NCBI GenBank assembly: GCA_015064015.1
Contig: SVTB01000003.1
Location: 1 to 43,229, forward strand
DNA length: 43,229 nt
From: Oscillospiraceae bacterium
Lineage (GTDB): Bacteria > Bacillota > Clostridia > Oscillospirales > CAG-272
Reading direction: 5' to 3'
The notes beneath the pieces were generated by a model. That model saw only the letters and a list, made by a program, of their open reading frames with translations. It ran no database searches and was not told where the DNA came from. Of the stretch, positions 18,795 to 27,929 are shown piece by piece (within the stretch, counting starts at the first letter, position 1; every line of letters begins with the position of its first letter). Position numbers and translations under genes: made by a program.

Positions 18795-20228
18795 TTATTT
18801 TCTCCAGGTTTTGGGGTTGAACAGCAGGAGCATAGGGAAAAGCTCCAGTCGTCCTGCCAGCATATCAAAGATCAGCACTAATTTGGAGGGATAGGAGAAG
18901 AAAGCGAAATTTTGGGTGGGCCCTACCAATTCAAGGCCGGGGCCTATGTTGTTGATGGTGGCGGTCACGGCGGTGAAATTGGTGACGAGATCGTGTCCCT
19001 CAATGCTGATGAGAGCGATAGAACTGACGAAAACCAAAAGGAAACAGACCATGTAGACGTTGACTGATCGCACGGTGTCGTCATCCAAAGGCCGCTTGTC
19101 TACCGTCACTTTTTTGACGCGGTGGGGATGGATCATACTGCCCAATTCGCGGCCCACGCCCTTGATGAAAATGATGATACGAGAGACCTTGATACCGCCG
19201 CCCGTAGAGCCCGCACAGGCACCCACAAACATGATCAAAACAAGGATGGTCTTAGAAAGGGCAGGCCATAGGTTGAAATCCTCGGTGGCAAAGCCCGTGG
19301 TGGAAATAATGGAGCTTACGGCAAAGGCGGAATGGCGGAGAGACTCTCCCAACGAGCTGTACATATGGCTGATATTGGCTGTGATGATGCCGATAGCAGC
19401 GGCTACGATAAGCAGGAAGGAACGAAGCTCTGCGTTGAAGGCGTCCTTGAGGCGACCCAGTAAAAAGAGGTAGTAGCAACTGAAATTTACCGAGAACAGG
19501 AGCATGAACACGGTGACTACGATCTGAACGTAGGGAGAGTAGGAGGCTATGCTGTCGTTCAGAACACCAAAGCCGCCCGTACCTGCTGTGCCGAACGCGG
19601 TGGTCAGGGACTCAAAAACACTCACGCCGCCCATAAGGAGCATAACAAACTCAATGAAGGTCAAGGAGAGGTAGATGGAATAGAGAATGAGGGCAGTGGT
19701 CTTCACGCGAGGTACCAGCTTGCTTACCGAAGGGCCGGGGCTTTCTGCTTTCATAATATGCAGATTGTGACCGCCTGACAGGGGTACGAATGCCATGATA
19801 AAGACCAGCACACCCATGCCGCCTACCCAATGGGTAAAGCTGCGCCACATGAGCATACACTTGGGTAGGGGCTCCACGGCGGTCAGGATACTGGCACCTG
19901 TGGTGGTAAAGCCGGACGCGGTTTCAAAAAGGGCATCGACATAGTTGGGGATGGAGCCTGAGATAAAGAAGGGAAGCGCACCCACCAAGCTGAGAATGAT
20001 CCAGCTGAGGGATACGATGATAAATCCTTCCTTGGCGTAGAGGGTGGTGGAGGCGGGCTTGCGGAGAACCATCAAGCCGCCCAAAAGGACACATCCTCCC
20101 ATGACCATGAGAAAATGCCAAAATTCGGGCTCATGGTAGACCGCTGCTGTGATCGCGGGTACCGCCATAAACAAAGCCTCAAAGATCAGAAGCCAGCCTG
20201 TGATGTATTTGATCATGCGATAATTCAT
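18795..20228 (-). CDS. trkH: TrkH-family potassium uptake protein
   Basis: Polytopic; selectivity-filter segments ASGFTTTGASIL, TTAFGTAGTGGFGVLNDS, SSIISTTGFATEDFN, TATINNIGPGLELVGP; GACAGSTGGGIKVSR. Confidence 0.94.
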   Translation of the reverse strand: MNYRMIKYITGWLLIFEALFMAVPAITAAVYHEPEFWHFLMVMGGCVLLGGLMVLRKPASTTLYAKEGFIIVSLSWIILSLVGALPFFISGSIPNYVDALFETASGFTTTGASILTAVEPLPKCMLMWRSFTHWVGGMGVLVFIMAFVPLSGGHNLHIMKAESPGPSVSKLVPRVKTTALILYSIYLSLTFIEFVMLLMGGVSVFESLTTAFGTAGTGGFGVLNDSIASYSPYVQIVVTVFMLLFSVNFSCYYLFLLGRLKDAFNAELRSFLLIVAAAIGIITANISHMYSSLGESLRHSAFAVSSIISTTGFATEDFNLWPALSKTILVLIMFVGACAGSTGGGIKVSRIIIFIKGVGRELGSMIHPHRVKKVTVDKRPLDDDTVRSVNVYMVCFLLVFVSSIALISIEGHDLVTNFTAVTATINNIGPGLELVGPTQNFAFFSYPSKLVLIFDMLAGRLELFPMLLLFNPKTWRK

Positions 20229-20238
20229 AGCTGTCCCC

Positions 20239-21594
20239 TTATTTCAGAATATCTGTGAGGTCGTGAAGGGCGAGCTGCTTGGATACGATGATAACGGTGT
20301 CTCCGGGCAGAATCCTGTCATTACCGCGAGGGATGATGACTTGACCGTTGTGGATGATGGCGCCGATGAGCACATCGGGATTGATTTTCAATTCGCAGAG
20401 AGGCGTGTTGGTCACGGGAGAAGCTTCCCGCACTACAAATTCCGCGGCCTCTACTTGATCCTTAATGACGTGATACAAGGTTTCCATATTACTGCCCATA
20501 GAGTTTTGCGTTGCGCGAACATATCGGGCGATGATCTCGGCGGTAATATGCTTGGGGTAGACGGTGGAGTCCAGATCCAGACGGGAAATAACCTCGTCAA
20601 ATTCGATGCGGTTGATTTTGGTAATGGTCTTACCTTGGCAGGCGCTCTTGGCAAACAGAGAGAGGAGAATATTTTCCTCGTCATGGGGAGTCAGCGCTGC
20701 AAAAGCACCCATGCGCGCGATGCCGGCTTCCATGAGAAGGCTCTTGTCGGTAGGATCTCCGTTGAGCACTTTAACCTCAGGATGACGGATGGACAATTCT
20801 TCTCCTCGGATGAGATCAGGCTCAATGACGGTTACGGAAATGCCGTCTTTTCTGAGCATAGCGCAAAGATAGTCGGTCATACTGCCGCAACCCGCGATCA
20901 TTATGTCTTTAACGGAGCGGATCTTATAGCCGATCTTTTTGAAGAATTCGGAAGCGTTTTTGGGGGAGGCAATGAGGGAGATTACGTCCTTACCCGCAAA
21001 GACAAAATTACCCTTGGCAATATAGACCTCGTCTCCCCGTTCCACCGTGCAGAACAGCATATCGCATTTTAGCTTGATGGCCGCGTCTTTGACCGACATA
21101 CCCGCGAGGATGCTGTCCTCGGGCAGACGGAATTTCAACAATTCTACCCGTCCGCGGGCAAAGGTGTCGATTTTAATGGCGGAGGGAAATCTCAAAATTC
21201 GGGTGATTTCTGTGGCGGCGGCCTGCTCGGGATTGATAAGCATGGTGATGTCAAACTCATTTTTGAGGTATACCGCCTCGGCGCTGTATTCGGGACTCCG
21301 AACGCGGGCGATGGTACGGCATCGGGGGTACTTGCCTGCCACGGCACAGCAAAGCAGATTCAATTCATCGGATTCCGTGACGGCAATCAAAAGGTCGGCG
21401 TGCTTCACGCCGGCTTCGTTTTGAACCGAGAGGGTCGCGCCGTTGCCAACGATACCCATGACATCCACCCGCGCGGTCAGTTCTTCAATGACCTCAGAGC
21501 GGGTATCCACCACGGTGATTCTGTTATCGGCGGTGTTGAGCTGTTCGGCCAAGGTTTTTCCTACCTCTCCGCAACCAATGATGATGATGTTCAT
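20239..21594 (-). CDS. trkA: Trk system potassium transport protein TrkA (two RCK domains)
   Basis: MNIIIIGCGEVGKTLAEQLN...VVDTRSEVIEEL; second NAD-binding motif IMIAGCGSMTDYLCAML; minus-strand TTGACA-17-TATAAT promoter upstream. Confidence 0.94.
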   Translation of the reverse strand: MNIIIIGCGEVGKTLAEQLNTADNRITVVDTRSEVIEELTARVDVMGIVGNGATLSVQNEAGVKHADLLIAVTESDELNLLCCAVAGKYPRCRTIARVRSPEYSAEAVYLKNEFDITMLINPEQAAATEITRILRFPSAIKIDTFARGRVELLKFRLPEDSILAGMSVKDAAIKLKCDMLFCTVERGDEVYIAKGNFVFAGKDVISLIASPKNASEFFKKIGYKIRSVKDIMIAGCGSMTDYLCAMLRKDGISVTVIEPDLIRGEELSIRHPEVKVLNGDPTDKSLLMEAGIARMGAFAALTPHDEENILLSLFAKSACQGKTITKINRIEFDEVISRLDLDSTVYPKHITAEIIARYVRATQNSMGSNMETLYHVIKDQVEAAEFVVREASPVTNTPLCELKINPDVLIGAIIHNGQVIIPRGNDRILPGDTVIIVSKQLALHDLTDILK

Positions 21595-21695
21595 AAACCA
21601 TACCTTCCCATTATTGAGGATATTCTTTATTATACACCCAAACGGAAAAATTGTCAAGCGTGTGGAGGGGGAAGCGCCATCCGAAGCAATAAAAT

Positions 21696-21721
21696 AAAGC
21701 CGATACCGAGGTATCGGCTTT
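21696..21721 (-). terminator. Terminator of the MATE gene
   Basis: AAAGCCGATACC-GA-GGTATCGGCTTT hairpin; minus strand continues ATTTTATT. Confidence 0.7.
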
Positions 21722-21736
21722 GGGAAAGCAAGAGAG

Positions 21737-23107
21737 TTACAGCCGCTCAGCCAAAACCTGCCGCTTTTTCCATATGCCCGAGAGGAAATAGATTAGGCTG
21801 GGGATGGCGTAGCCGTAGGGAGCAAGACCGTAGCCGAGGACGAAGCCGTAAAAGCCGTAGCCCAAGGCGATACCGAAAAGCCAGCTGAGACCGATGCGAA
21901 GGGCAACGCCGTCCAGGATGGCAAGCACCATGGTGAGCTTAGCATGGCCGAGGCCTTGGATAAAGGCACCGCTGCCTCGCATGATGGCAAAGGCGGGGAA
22001 CATCCACAGAATGGCGGCAATAAATTCTCCCGACATATCGTGAACCAAAGGGTCATCCGAGAAAATCATAAAGAGCTGTTTGCCGAATACAAGGTAGAGT
22101 ACCATGAACACGGCCGTCAAAGCGACGGAGAAGGTCCAAGCCCAATAAACCACTTGTTTGGCTCGCTTTTGCTCGCCCGCGCCAATGTTTTGACTGATCA
22201 TAGGCATGGCGGCATACTGAATGCCCTGGGAGATTTTGTTGATGATATCGTCAATACGCATACCTACGCCAAAAGTGGCAGAGGCTACCACGCTGATCTC
22301 GTTGACCATGGCGTTGACAAAAAGCATGGATAAATTGATAAAGCCTGATTGGATGGCCATGGGCGTACCCAAACCCGCAATCATGCCTACATAACGCCGA
22401 TTGGGCTTGAAGCTTTCCTTTTGAAAATCAAATCCAAAGGCTTCGCGCTTTTTGTAGAGATAATACAGCGAGAACAAAAAAGATACGGCCTGACCGATAA
22501 TGGTAGCAAGGGCCGCGCCCATGACACCCCAGCCTAAAAGGCCTGTGAAGAGAAGATCAAGGACAAGATTGACCGCGGAGGCTATCCCAATGAACAAGAA
22601 GGGACGCTTGGCATCGCCCATGCCGCGAAGTACCGCCGAAACCATATTATAGCCCGCGGTAAAGATGAGACCTGCCGAGCAAATGACAAGGTACTCCATG
22701 GTCATGGCATAGGATTCCGAAGGGATCTTCATGGCCCAAAGAATGGGGGTGCGGAACAAGAGCAAAATCGCCGTCAATGCCAAAGATAAGGCGATAACAA
22801 AGCTGAAAAGGGTACCGATGATGTCGTTTGTTTCCTTGCGCTTTTTAGCACCCAAGGCTTGGGAAATGAGAACCTGACCGCCGTTGGAAAATCCCAAACA
22901 TACCATGGTGGCGAAGTTGACAATCTGGCTGGCTTGCGATACGGCAGACAGGCCGAAGGTGCCCACGTAAGCACCCACGATGATCATATCAATGGTGCTG
23001 TAAAGCACCTGCATGGCGTTGGAAGCCATGAAAGGGAGAGAGAACCACAAAAGCCGTCGAGGAATGGAGCCTGTGGTAAAGTCTTTGGATAAGGTGGTGG
23101 TTTTCAA
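21737..23107 (-). CDS. MATE family efflux transporter
   Basis: GSIPRRLLWFSLPFMASNAMQVLYSTIDMIIVGAYVGTFGLSAVSQASQI; 12-TM MatE architecture. Confidence 0.92.
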   Translation of the reverse strand: MKTTTLSKDFTTGSIPRRLLWFSLPFMASNAMQVLYSTIDMIIVGAYVGTFGLSAVSQASQIVNFATMVCLGFSNGGQVLISQALGAKKRKETNDIIGTLFSFVIALSLALTAILLLFRTPILWAMKIPSESYAMTMEYLVICSAGLIFTAGYNMVSAVLRGMGDAKRPFLFIGIASAVNLVLDLLFTGLLGWGVMGAALATIIGQAVSFLFSLYYLYKKREAFGFDFQKESFKPNRRYVGMIAGLGTPMAIQSGFINLSMLFVNAMVNEISVVASATFGVGMRIDDIINKISQGIQYAAMPMISQNIGAGEQKRAKQVVYWAWTFSVALTAVFMVLYLVFGKQLFMIFSDDPLVHDMSGEFIAAILWMFPAFAIMRGSGAFIQGLGHAKLTMVLAILDGVALRIGLSWLFGIALGYGFYGFVLGYGLAPYGYAIPSLIYFLSGIWKKRQVLAERL

Positions 23108-23174
23108 AGCTGTGCCTCTTAAATCAATGTTTTCGTTAATATATACATATTACGTACTTTGTATTCATGACAAA

Positions 23175-23203
23175 ATTATAGCACAGATCGAGAGAGATGT
23201 CAA
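23175..23203 (-). promoter_or_regulatory. Consensus sigma-A promoter of the MATE gene
   Basis: Minus strand TTGACA (23203-23198), 17-nt spacer, TATAAT (23180-23175). Confidence 0.8.
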
Positions 23204-23282
23204 TGAGAGGAGCAATGGCGGATCTCTACTTTTTGCACAATAAAAAATATTTCCATTCGTGCAAAAAATATAAAAATACCTC

Positions 23283-23311
23283 TTGACAAAACCAAAGGGG
23301 TATGTTATAAT
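23283..23311 (+). promoter_or_regulatory. Consensus sigma-A promoter of the ylxM-ffh operon
   Basis: TTGACA (23283-23288), 17-nt spacer, TATAAT (23306-23311). Confidence 0.85.
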
Positions 23312-23360
23312 CTGTAAAGCAATTTGCTTTACACCGCATTTTCTCCGAGGAGGTAGCACC

Positions 23361-23711
23361 ATGTTTGAGAAAAATCTTCAGATCGGTTACCTTTTGGATT
23401 TTTACGGAGAGGTGCTCCCGGAGCGTCGCCGCGAGATCATGGATCTTTACTATAATGATGATCTGTCGCTGGCCGAAATTGCGGAAACCATCGGCATTAC
23501 CCGCCAGGCTGTGCGTGAGGCGGTTAAGAAAACCGAAACCGAGCTTTATTTCTATGAGGAAAAGCTGGGTCTGCTCCGCCGGTTCAAGGAAGCCGAGGGC
23601 CACGCGCAAAAAGCGCTTGCTTTGTGTGAAGGTACAGGAAGTGTTCCCGATGCTCTTCGCAGAGAAATTAAAGCCCTTTGTGCCGTTGTTGCTACTCCGG
23701 AAGGGATATAA
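23361..23711 (+). CDS. ylxM: YlxM family DNA-binding protein (UPF0122)
   Basis: MFEKNLQIGYLLDFYGEVLPERRREIMDLYYNDDLSLAEIAETIGITRQAVREAVKKTE; immediately upstream of ffh; RBS GAGGAGG. Confidence 0.92.
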   Translation: MFEKNLQIGYLLDFYGEVLPERRREIMDLYYNDDLSLAEIAETIGITRQAVREAVKKTETELYFYEEKLGLLRRFKEAEGHAQKALALCEGTGSVPDALRREIKALCAVVATPEGI

Positions 23712-23786
23712 TCAACATATATCATTTTTATATAGATCAGCCGATCCAAGGGATCGCAACCGTCCGAGAAAGGAGGAATTTCCCCC

Positions 23787-25139
23787 ATGTTTGAAAGTCT
23801 GGGCGAAAAACTGGAAAACGCGTTTAAGAAATTTAAAAATAAAGGTAAGCTTACCGAGGCCGACGTCAAGGCGGGGATGCGCGAAATCAAGCTGGCGCTT
23901 CTGGAAGCCGACGTTAACTTCAAGGTTGTCAAAGACTTTATCAAGATCGTCTCCGAGCGTGCCGTAGGATCCGAGGTCATGGAATCTCTGCTTCCCGGTC
24001 AGCAGGTGGTCAAAATCGTCAACGAGGAGCTGACGCGCCTCATGGGTGGTACCCAAGCCAAGCTGGAGATCGACTCTAAGCCTCCCACAGTTGTTATGAT
24101 GGTGGGTCTGCAGGGTGCGGGTAAAACTACCCACGCAGGTAAGCTGGCAGGTATGTACAAGAGACAGGGCAAGCGTCCTCTGCTGGTAGCCTGTGACGTG
24201 TACCGTCCCGCTGCTATCAAGCAGCTGGAGGTCTTGGGCGCACAGCTGGACATCCCCGTGTTTCAGATGGGCGACAAGGAAAGCCCCGTAAAGATCGCCG
24301 CCGAAGGCGTGAAATACGCCGAGCAAAAGGGCTACGACATGGTGTTCGTGGATACCGCAGGCCGCCTGCAGATCGACGAGCAACTCATGGACGAGCTCAT
24401 TCAAATCAAGGAAAAGGTCAAGCCCATTGAGATTCTTCTCACCGTCGACTCCATGATCGGTCAGGAATCCGTCAACGTGGCAGATACCTTCAACCAAAAG
24501 CTGGACATCACGGGAGTGATCCTCACTAAGCTGGACGGCGATACCCGTGGCGGTGCCGCTTTGTCCATCCGTTATGTGACGGGCAAGCCCATTAAGTTCA
24601 TCGGTGTGGGTGAAAAAATGGATGCCATCGAGCCCTTCCACCCCGACCGTATGGCCAGCCGTATCTTGGGCATGGGTGACGTACTAACCCTCATTGACAA
24701 GGCACAGCAGCAGTTCGATGAAAAGAAAGCCGCCGAGCTGGAGCAAAAGATCCGCGAATCCACCTTTACCTTGGACGATTACCTTGAGCAGTTCCAACAG
24801 ATCAAGAACATGGGTAATCTGGAGCAACTGGCAGGCATGATTCCCGGCATGAAGCCCGGTGCACTCAAGGACGCACAGATCGACGAGAAGGCGCTGGCTC
24901 ACCAGCAGGCCATCATCACGTCTATGACCCCCGAGGAGCGTCGCCGTCCCGAGGCTCTGCTTAATGCTTCCCGCAAGAAGCGTATCGCGGCAGGCAGCGG
25001 TACCACGGTGGAGGAGATCAACAAGCTATTGAAGCAGTTCGAGCAGATCAAAAAGCTTATGAAGCAGTTCTCTGATATGGGGAACGGCAAAAAGAGAACC
25101 GCGTTCGGTAAACGCGGTAAAATGAAGTTTCCGTTCTGA
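23787..25139 (+). CDS. ffh: Signal recognition particle protein Ffh
   Basis: MFESLGEKLENAFKKFKNKGKLTEADV; GLQGAGKTTHAGKLA; DTAGRLQIDEQLMDEL; TKLDGDTRGGAALS; M-domain. Confidence 0.97.
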   Translation: MFESLGEKLENAFKKFKNKGKLTEADVKAGMREIKLALLEADVNFKVVKDFIKIVSERAVGSEVMESLLPGQQVVKIVNEELTRLMGGTQAKLEIDSKPPTVVMMVGLQGAGKTTHAGKLAGMYKRQGKRPLLVACDVYRPAAIKQLEVLGAQLDIPVFQMGDKESPVKIAAEGVKYAEQKGYDMVFVDTAGRLQIDEQLMDELIQIKEKVKPIEILLTVDSMIGQESVNVADTFNQKLDITGVILTKLDGDTRGGAALSIRYVTGKPIKFIGVGEKMDAIEPFHPDRMASRILGMGDVLTLIDKAQQQFDEKKAAELEQKIRESTFTLDDYLEQFQQIKNMGNLEQLAGMIPGMKPGALKDAQIDEKALAHQQAIITSMTPEERRRPEALLNASRKKRIAAGSGTTVEEINKLLKQFEQIKKLMKQFSDMGNGKKRTAFGKRGKMKFPF

Positions 25140-25199
25140 TACAGAGCGAAGACAATATAACTATTAAAAATATTTTTAATTTTTTGGAGGAACAAAACC

Positions 25200-25442
25200 A
25201 TGGTTAAGATCAGACTGACCAGAATGGGCCAGAAGAAGGCTCCCAGCTACCGTGTTGTCGTTGCAGACAGCCGCTACCCCCGCGATGGCCGTTTCATTGA
25301 CGAGATCGGCTACTACAATCCTATGACCAACCCTGCCGAGGTTAAGATCGACGCTGAGAAGGCTAAGGCTTGGATGTTCAAGGGTGCTCAGCCCACTGAG
25401 ACTGTCAAGTCCCTGTTCAAGAAGAACGGCATCATTGACTGA
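25200..25442 (+). CDS. rpsP: 30S ribosomal protein S16
   Basis: [41 protein letters not shown]. Confidence 0.97.
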   Translation: MVKIRLTRMGQKKAPSYRVVVADSRYPRDGRFIDEIGYYNPMTNPAEVKIDAEKAKAWMFKGAQPTETVKSLFKKNGIID

Positions 25443-25462
25443 TCCCTTGTCGGAGATTTGTC

Positions 25463-25699
25463 ATGACGGAGCTTCAAAAGACCCTGCACGACATAGCCGC
25501 CGCCATTGTGGACAGTCCCGATGAGGTCAAGGTGCTTTACGAAGAGGACGACGATACCATTACCATGACCCTGAGCGTTGCTCCCGACGATATGGGTATG
25601 GTCATCGGCCGCCACGGTAAGATCGCCAAGGCTATCCGTACAGTCATCAAGGCCGCCGCCGCCCCCGGTGGCAAGAAAGTGAATGTGGAGATTCGCTGA
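25463..25699 (+). CDS. khpA: KH-domain RNA-binding protein (KhpA / YlqC family)
   Basis: VAPDDMGMVIGRHGKIAKAIRTVIKAAA KH motif, directly after rpsP. Confidence 0.9.
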   Translation: MTELQKTLHDIAAAIVDSPDEVKVLYEEDDDTITMTLSVAPDDMGMVIGRHGKIAKAIRTVIKAAAAPGGKKVNVEIR

Positions 25700-25719
25700 T
25701 TTTCAGTGACTCCGCAAAG

Positions 25720-25773
25720 AAAAGCCCGTACCCGAAGCGTGATAGGCGCTGTCGAAGGTGCGGGTTTTCTTTT
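25720..25773 (+). terminator. Intrinsic terminator of the ylxM-ffh-rpsP-khpA operon
   Basis: AAAAGCCCGTACC ... GGTGCGGGTTTT hairpin followed by CTTTTGG. Confidence 0.75.
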
Positions 25774-25818
25774 GGTGTATACCCTTTGCATAAAAATCAC
25801 ATTTTTTTGCTTTCCCAC

Positions 25819-25847
25819 TTGACAAATTGAAAAAATGGGTGTATAAT
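25819..25847 (+). promoter_or_regulatory. Sigma-A promoter of the T-box/symporter transcript
   Basis: TTGACA (25819-25824), 17-nt spacer, TATAAT (25842-25847). Confidence 0.85.
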
Positions 25848-25865
25848 GTCACCATTCCAAGTGAA

Positions 25866-26183
25866 ACTCGGAATCAAAAGCGTTGATCGGGAAGAAGTAT
25901 TCGGATACTGCACCTACAGAGAGCCGTCGGTTGGTGCGAGACGGTGGAGAGGTTCGAAGAAATACATCCCGGGAGCTACTTTGCTGAACGCCCCTGTCTG
26001 CAGCGGAGGCCAAGGTATCGTCGGGTGCGCCCGTTATCGCGCAGAGGCATAACCCTGCGGTCATTTCCGAAGGACGTGCTTCACGAGGTTTCGACTGTAA
26101 GGCCGAAATAAACAAGAGGTGGTACCGCGGTATATCCGCCCTCTTCCCTTATTTTTAGACAGGGGAGCGAGGGTGGTTTTTTT
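25866..26183 (+). promoter_or_regulatory. T-box leader (tRNA-sensing riboswitch), predicted Tyr UAC specifier
   Basis: Stem I with GGGAAGAAGTA and AGAGAGCCG..GGTTGGTGCGA; specifier region GAAGAAATACATCCCGGGAGC (UAC at 25963-25965); T-box AAGAGGTGGTACCGCGG (26114-26130); terminator CCGCCCTC...GAGGGTGG + TTTTTTT (26136-26183). Confidence 0.93.
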
Positions 26184-26238
26184 ATTGCCCGAGTCCCCGA
26201 CATTTCAGCCTGCGGGCAAGTTTTTTTGGAGGTATGCT

Positions 26239-27870
26239 ATGCTTGTCAAAATTTTCCTGATCGTTTTGTTTTTTGCCGTCACCCTTCTTGTCGGCGTGCT
26301 GTCCAACCGCTCGACCAAGGGCGTGGACGGATTTGTGCTGGGCGGCCGCTCGGTTGGCCCTTGGCTCACAGCCTTCTCTTTTGGCACGTCCTACTTCTCG
26401 GCGGTCATCTTCATCGGTTACGCGGGGAGATTCGGCTGGAACTTCGGCCTGGCCTCTACGTGGATCGGTCTCGGCAACGCTTTCATCGGATCTCTCATGG
26501 CTTGGGTGATCCTTGGCCGCCGCACCCGCGTCATGACCCAGCATTTGGGTAGCCGCACCATGCCCGATTTCTTCGGCCTCCGTTTCAATTCTAAGGCTTT
26601 GCGCTTGGTGGCCGCCGTTATCGTTTTCGTGTTCCTCATTCCGTACACAGCATCCCTGTTCAACGGCCTCTCTTGGCTTTTCTCTGCCTCTTTTGCGGGC
26701 GTGCCCTACTGGGGTTGGGTTATCATCATGGCGGTTCTCACGGGCATTTACGTTATCATTGGCGGCTACATGGGCTCCGCTATGAATAACTTCATCCAAG
26801 GTATTATCATGCTGGTGGGCATCGTGGCGGTGATCGGTGCCGTTCTGGGTGCCAACGGCGGTCTCAGCGAGGCCATTGCTAAACTGTCCGAGGGTTCCAC
26901 CGTTACGGCTGACGGCACCACCTTCAACGGTGCTTACACCTCCTTCTTAGGCCCTCAACCCCTCCAGCTTCTGGGCGTGGTCATTCTGACCTCCCTGGGT
27001 ACCTGGGGCCTGCCCCAGATGGTGGGTAAGTTCTACGCCATCAAGGATGAGGGTGCCATTCACAAGGGAACCGTTATCTCCACGGTATTCGCCCTCATCG
27101 TGGCGGGTGGTTGCTACTTCCTCGGCGGCTTTGGCCGTCTGTATGCCGACAGCGTGACCATGAACGCCGCAGGCAATGCTCCCGCATCCTTTGACACCAT
27201 CATTCCTGCCATGCTGGGTGCTATCGAGGACGGCTTGGGCAACGGCGGCGCATGGCTCATCGGTCTTGTGCTGATTTTGGTGTTGGCGGCCTCCATGTCT
27301 ACTCTGTCGTCTTTGGCCATGACCTCGGCCTCTACCATTACCCTTGATCTTATCGCGCCCCTCTCCAAAAAGCAAAAAAGCGAGAAGTCCAGTATGCTCA
27401 TCATGCGTGTCTTGCTGGCTATCTCTATTGTCATTGCCGCCGCTATCGCCATTCTGGTGGTAGGTAATGCTGAATTGGCTAAGAAGCTCTACATCTCTGA
27501 CCTCATGGGTATCTCCTGGGGCACTCTGGCGGGCTGCTTCCTGGCTCCCTTCCTGTACGGTCTGTTCTGGAAGAAGGTCACCAAGGCCGCTGTATGGGTG
27601 TCCTTCGCCACGGGTCTTGGCATTACCCTGACACAGTTCATCCTCAACGCCGTCCTTAAGATCACCTTTGAAAACCCCGTCATGGCTTACTTCTGCGGCT
27701 CGTCCATCAACGCGGGTATGCTGGCCATGCTGGTGGGCCTGGTCCTCGTTCCCGTGGTCAGCCTGCTGACGCAGAAGAGCGCTCCTTCGGGCGTGAACGA
27801 AATGTTTGCCTGCTATGACAAGGAAGTCACCGTGTCGGTGATGAGCTCTTTGGAGGAAGGCAAAAAGTAA
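26239..27870 (+). CDS. Sodium:solute symporter (SSS family)
   Basis: MLVKIFLIVLFFAVTLLVGVLSNRSTKGVDGFVLGGRSVGPWLTAFSFGTSYFSAVIFIGYAGRFGWNFG; polytopic; RBS TGGAGG. The ORF-track start at 26119 lies within the T-box. Confidence 0.9.
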   Translation: MLVKIFLIVLFFAVTLLVGVLSNRSTKGVDGFVLGGRSVGPWLTAFSFGTSYFSAVIFIGYAGRFGWNFGLASTWIGLGNAFIGSLMAWVILGRRTRVMTQHLGSRTMPDFFGLRFNSKALRLVAAVIVFVFLIPYTASLFNGLSWLFSASFAGVPYWGWVIIMAVLTGIYVIIGGYMGSAMNNFIQGIIMLVGIVAVIGAVLGANGGLSEAIAKLSEGSTVTADGTTFNGAYTSFLGPQPLQLLGVVILTSLGTWGLPQMVGKFYAIKDEGAIHKGTVISTVFALIVAGGCYFLGGFGRLYADSVTMNAAGNAPASFDTIIPAMLGAIEDGLGNGGAWLIGLVLILVLAASMSTLSSLAMTSASTITLDLIAPLSKKQKSEKSSMLIMRVLLAISIVIAAAIAILVVGNAELAKKLYISDLMGISWGTLAGCFLAPFLYGLFWKKVTKAAVWVSFATGLGITLTQFILNAVLKITFENPVMAYFCGSSINAGMLAMLVGLVLVPVVSLLTQKSAPSGVNEMFACYDKEVTVSVMSSLEEGKK

Positions 27871-27888
27871 TTTTGACCCATAAAAATC

Positions 27889-27922
27889 GCGCACACCTGC
27901 CCGAGGGCGGGTGTGCGCTTTT
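27889..27922. terminator. Intrinsic (bidirectional-looking) terminator
   Basis: GCGCACACCTGCCCGAGGGCGGGTGTGCGC followed by TTTTG; convergent genes either side. Confidence 0.8.
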
Positions 27923-27929
27923 GTGCTCG

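Noticed and set aside
26119-26238. N-terminal extension of the symporter ORF in the ORF track
   Set aside because: Lies inside the T-box antiterminator/terminator; the true start is the ATG at 26239 behind TGGAGG.
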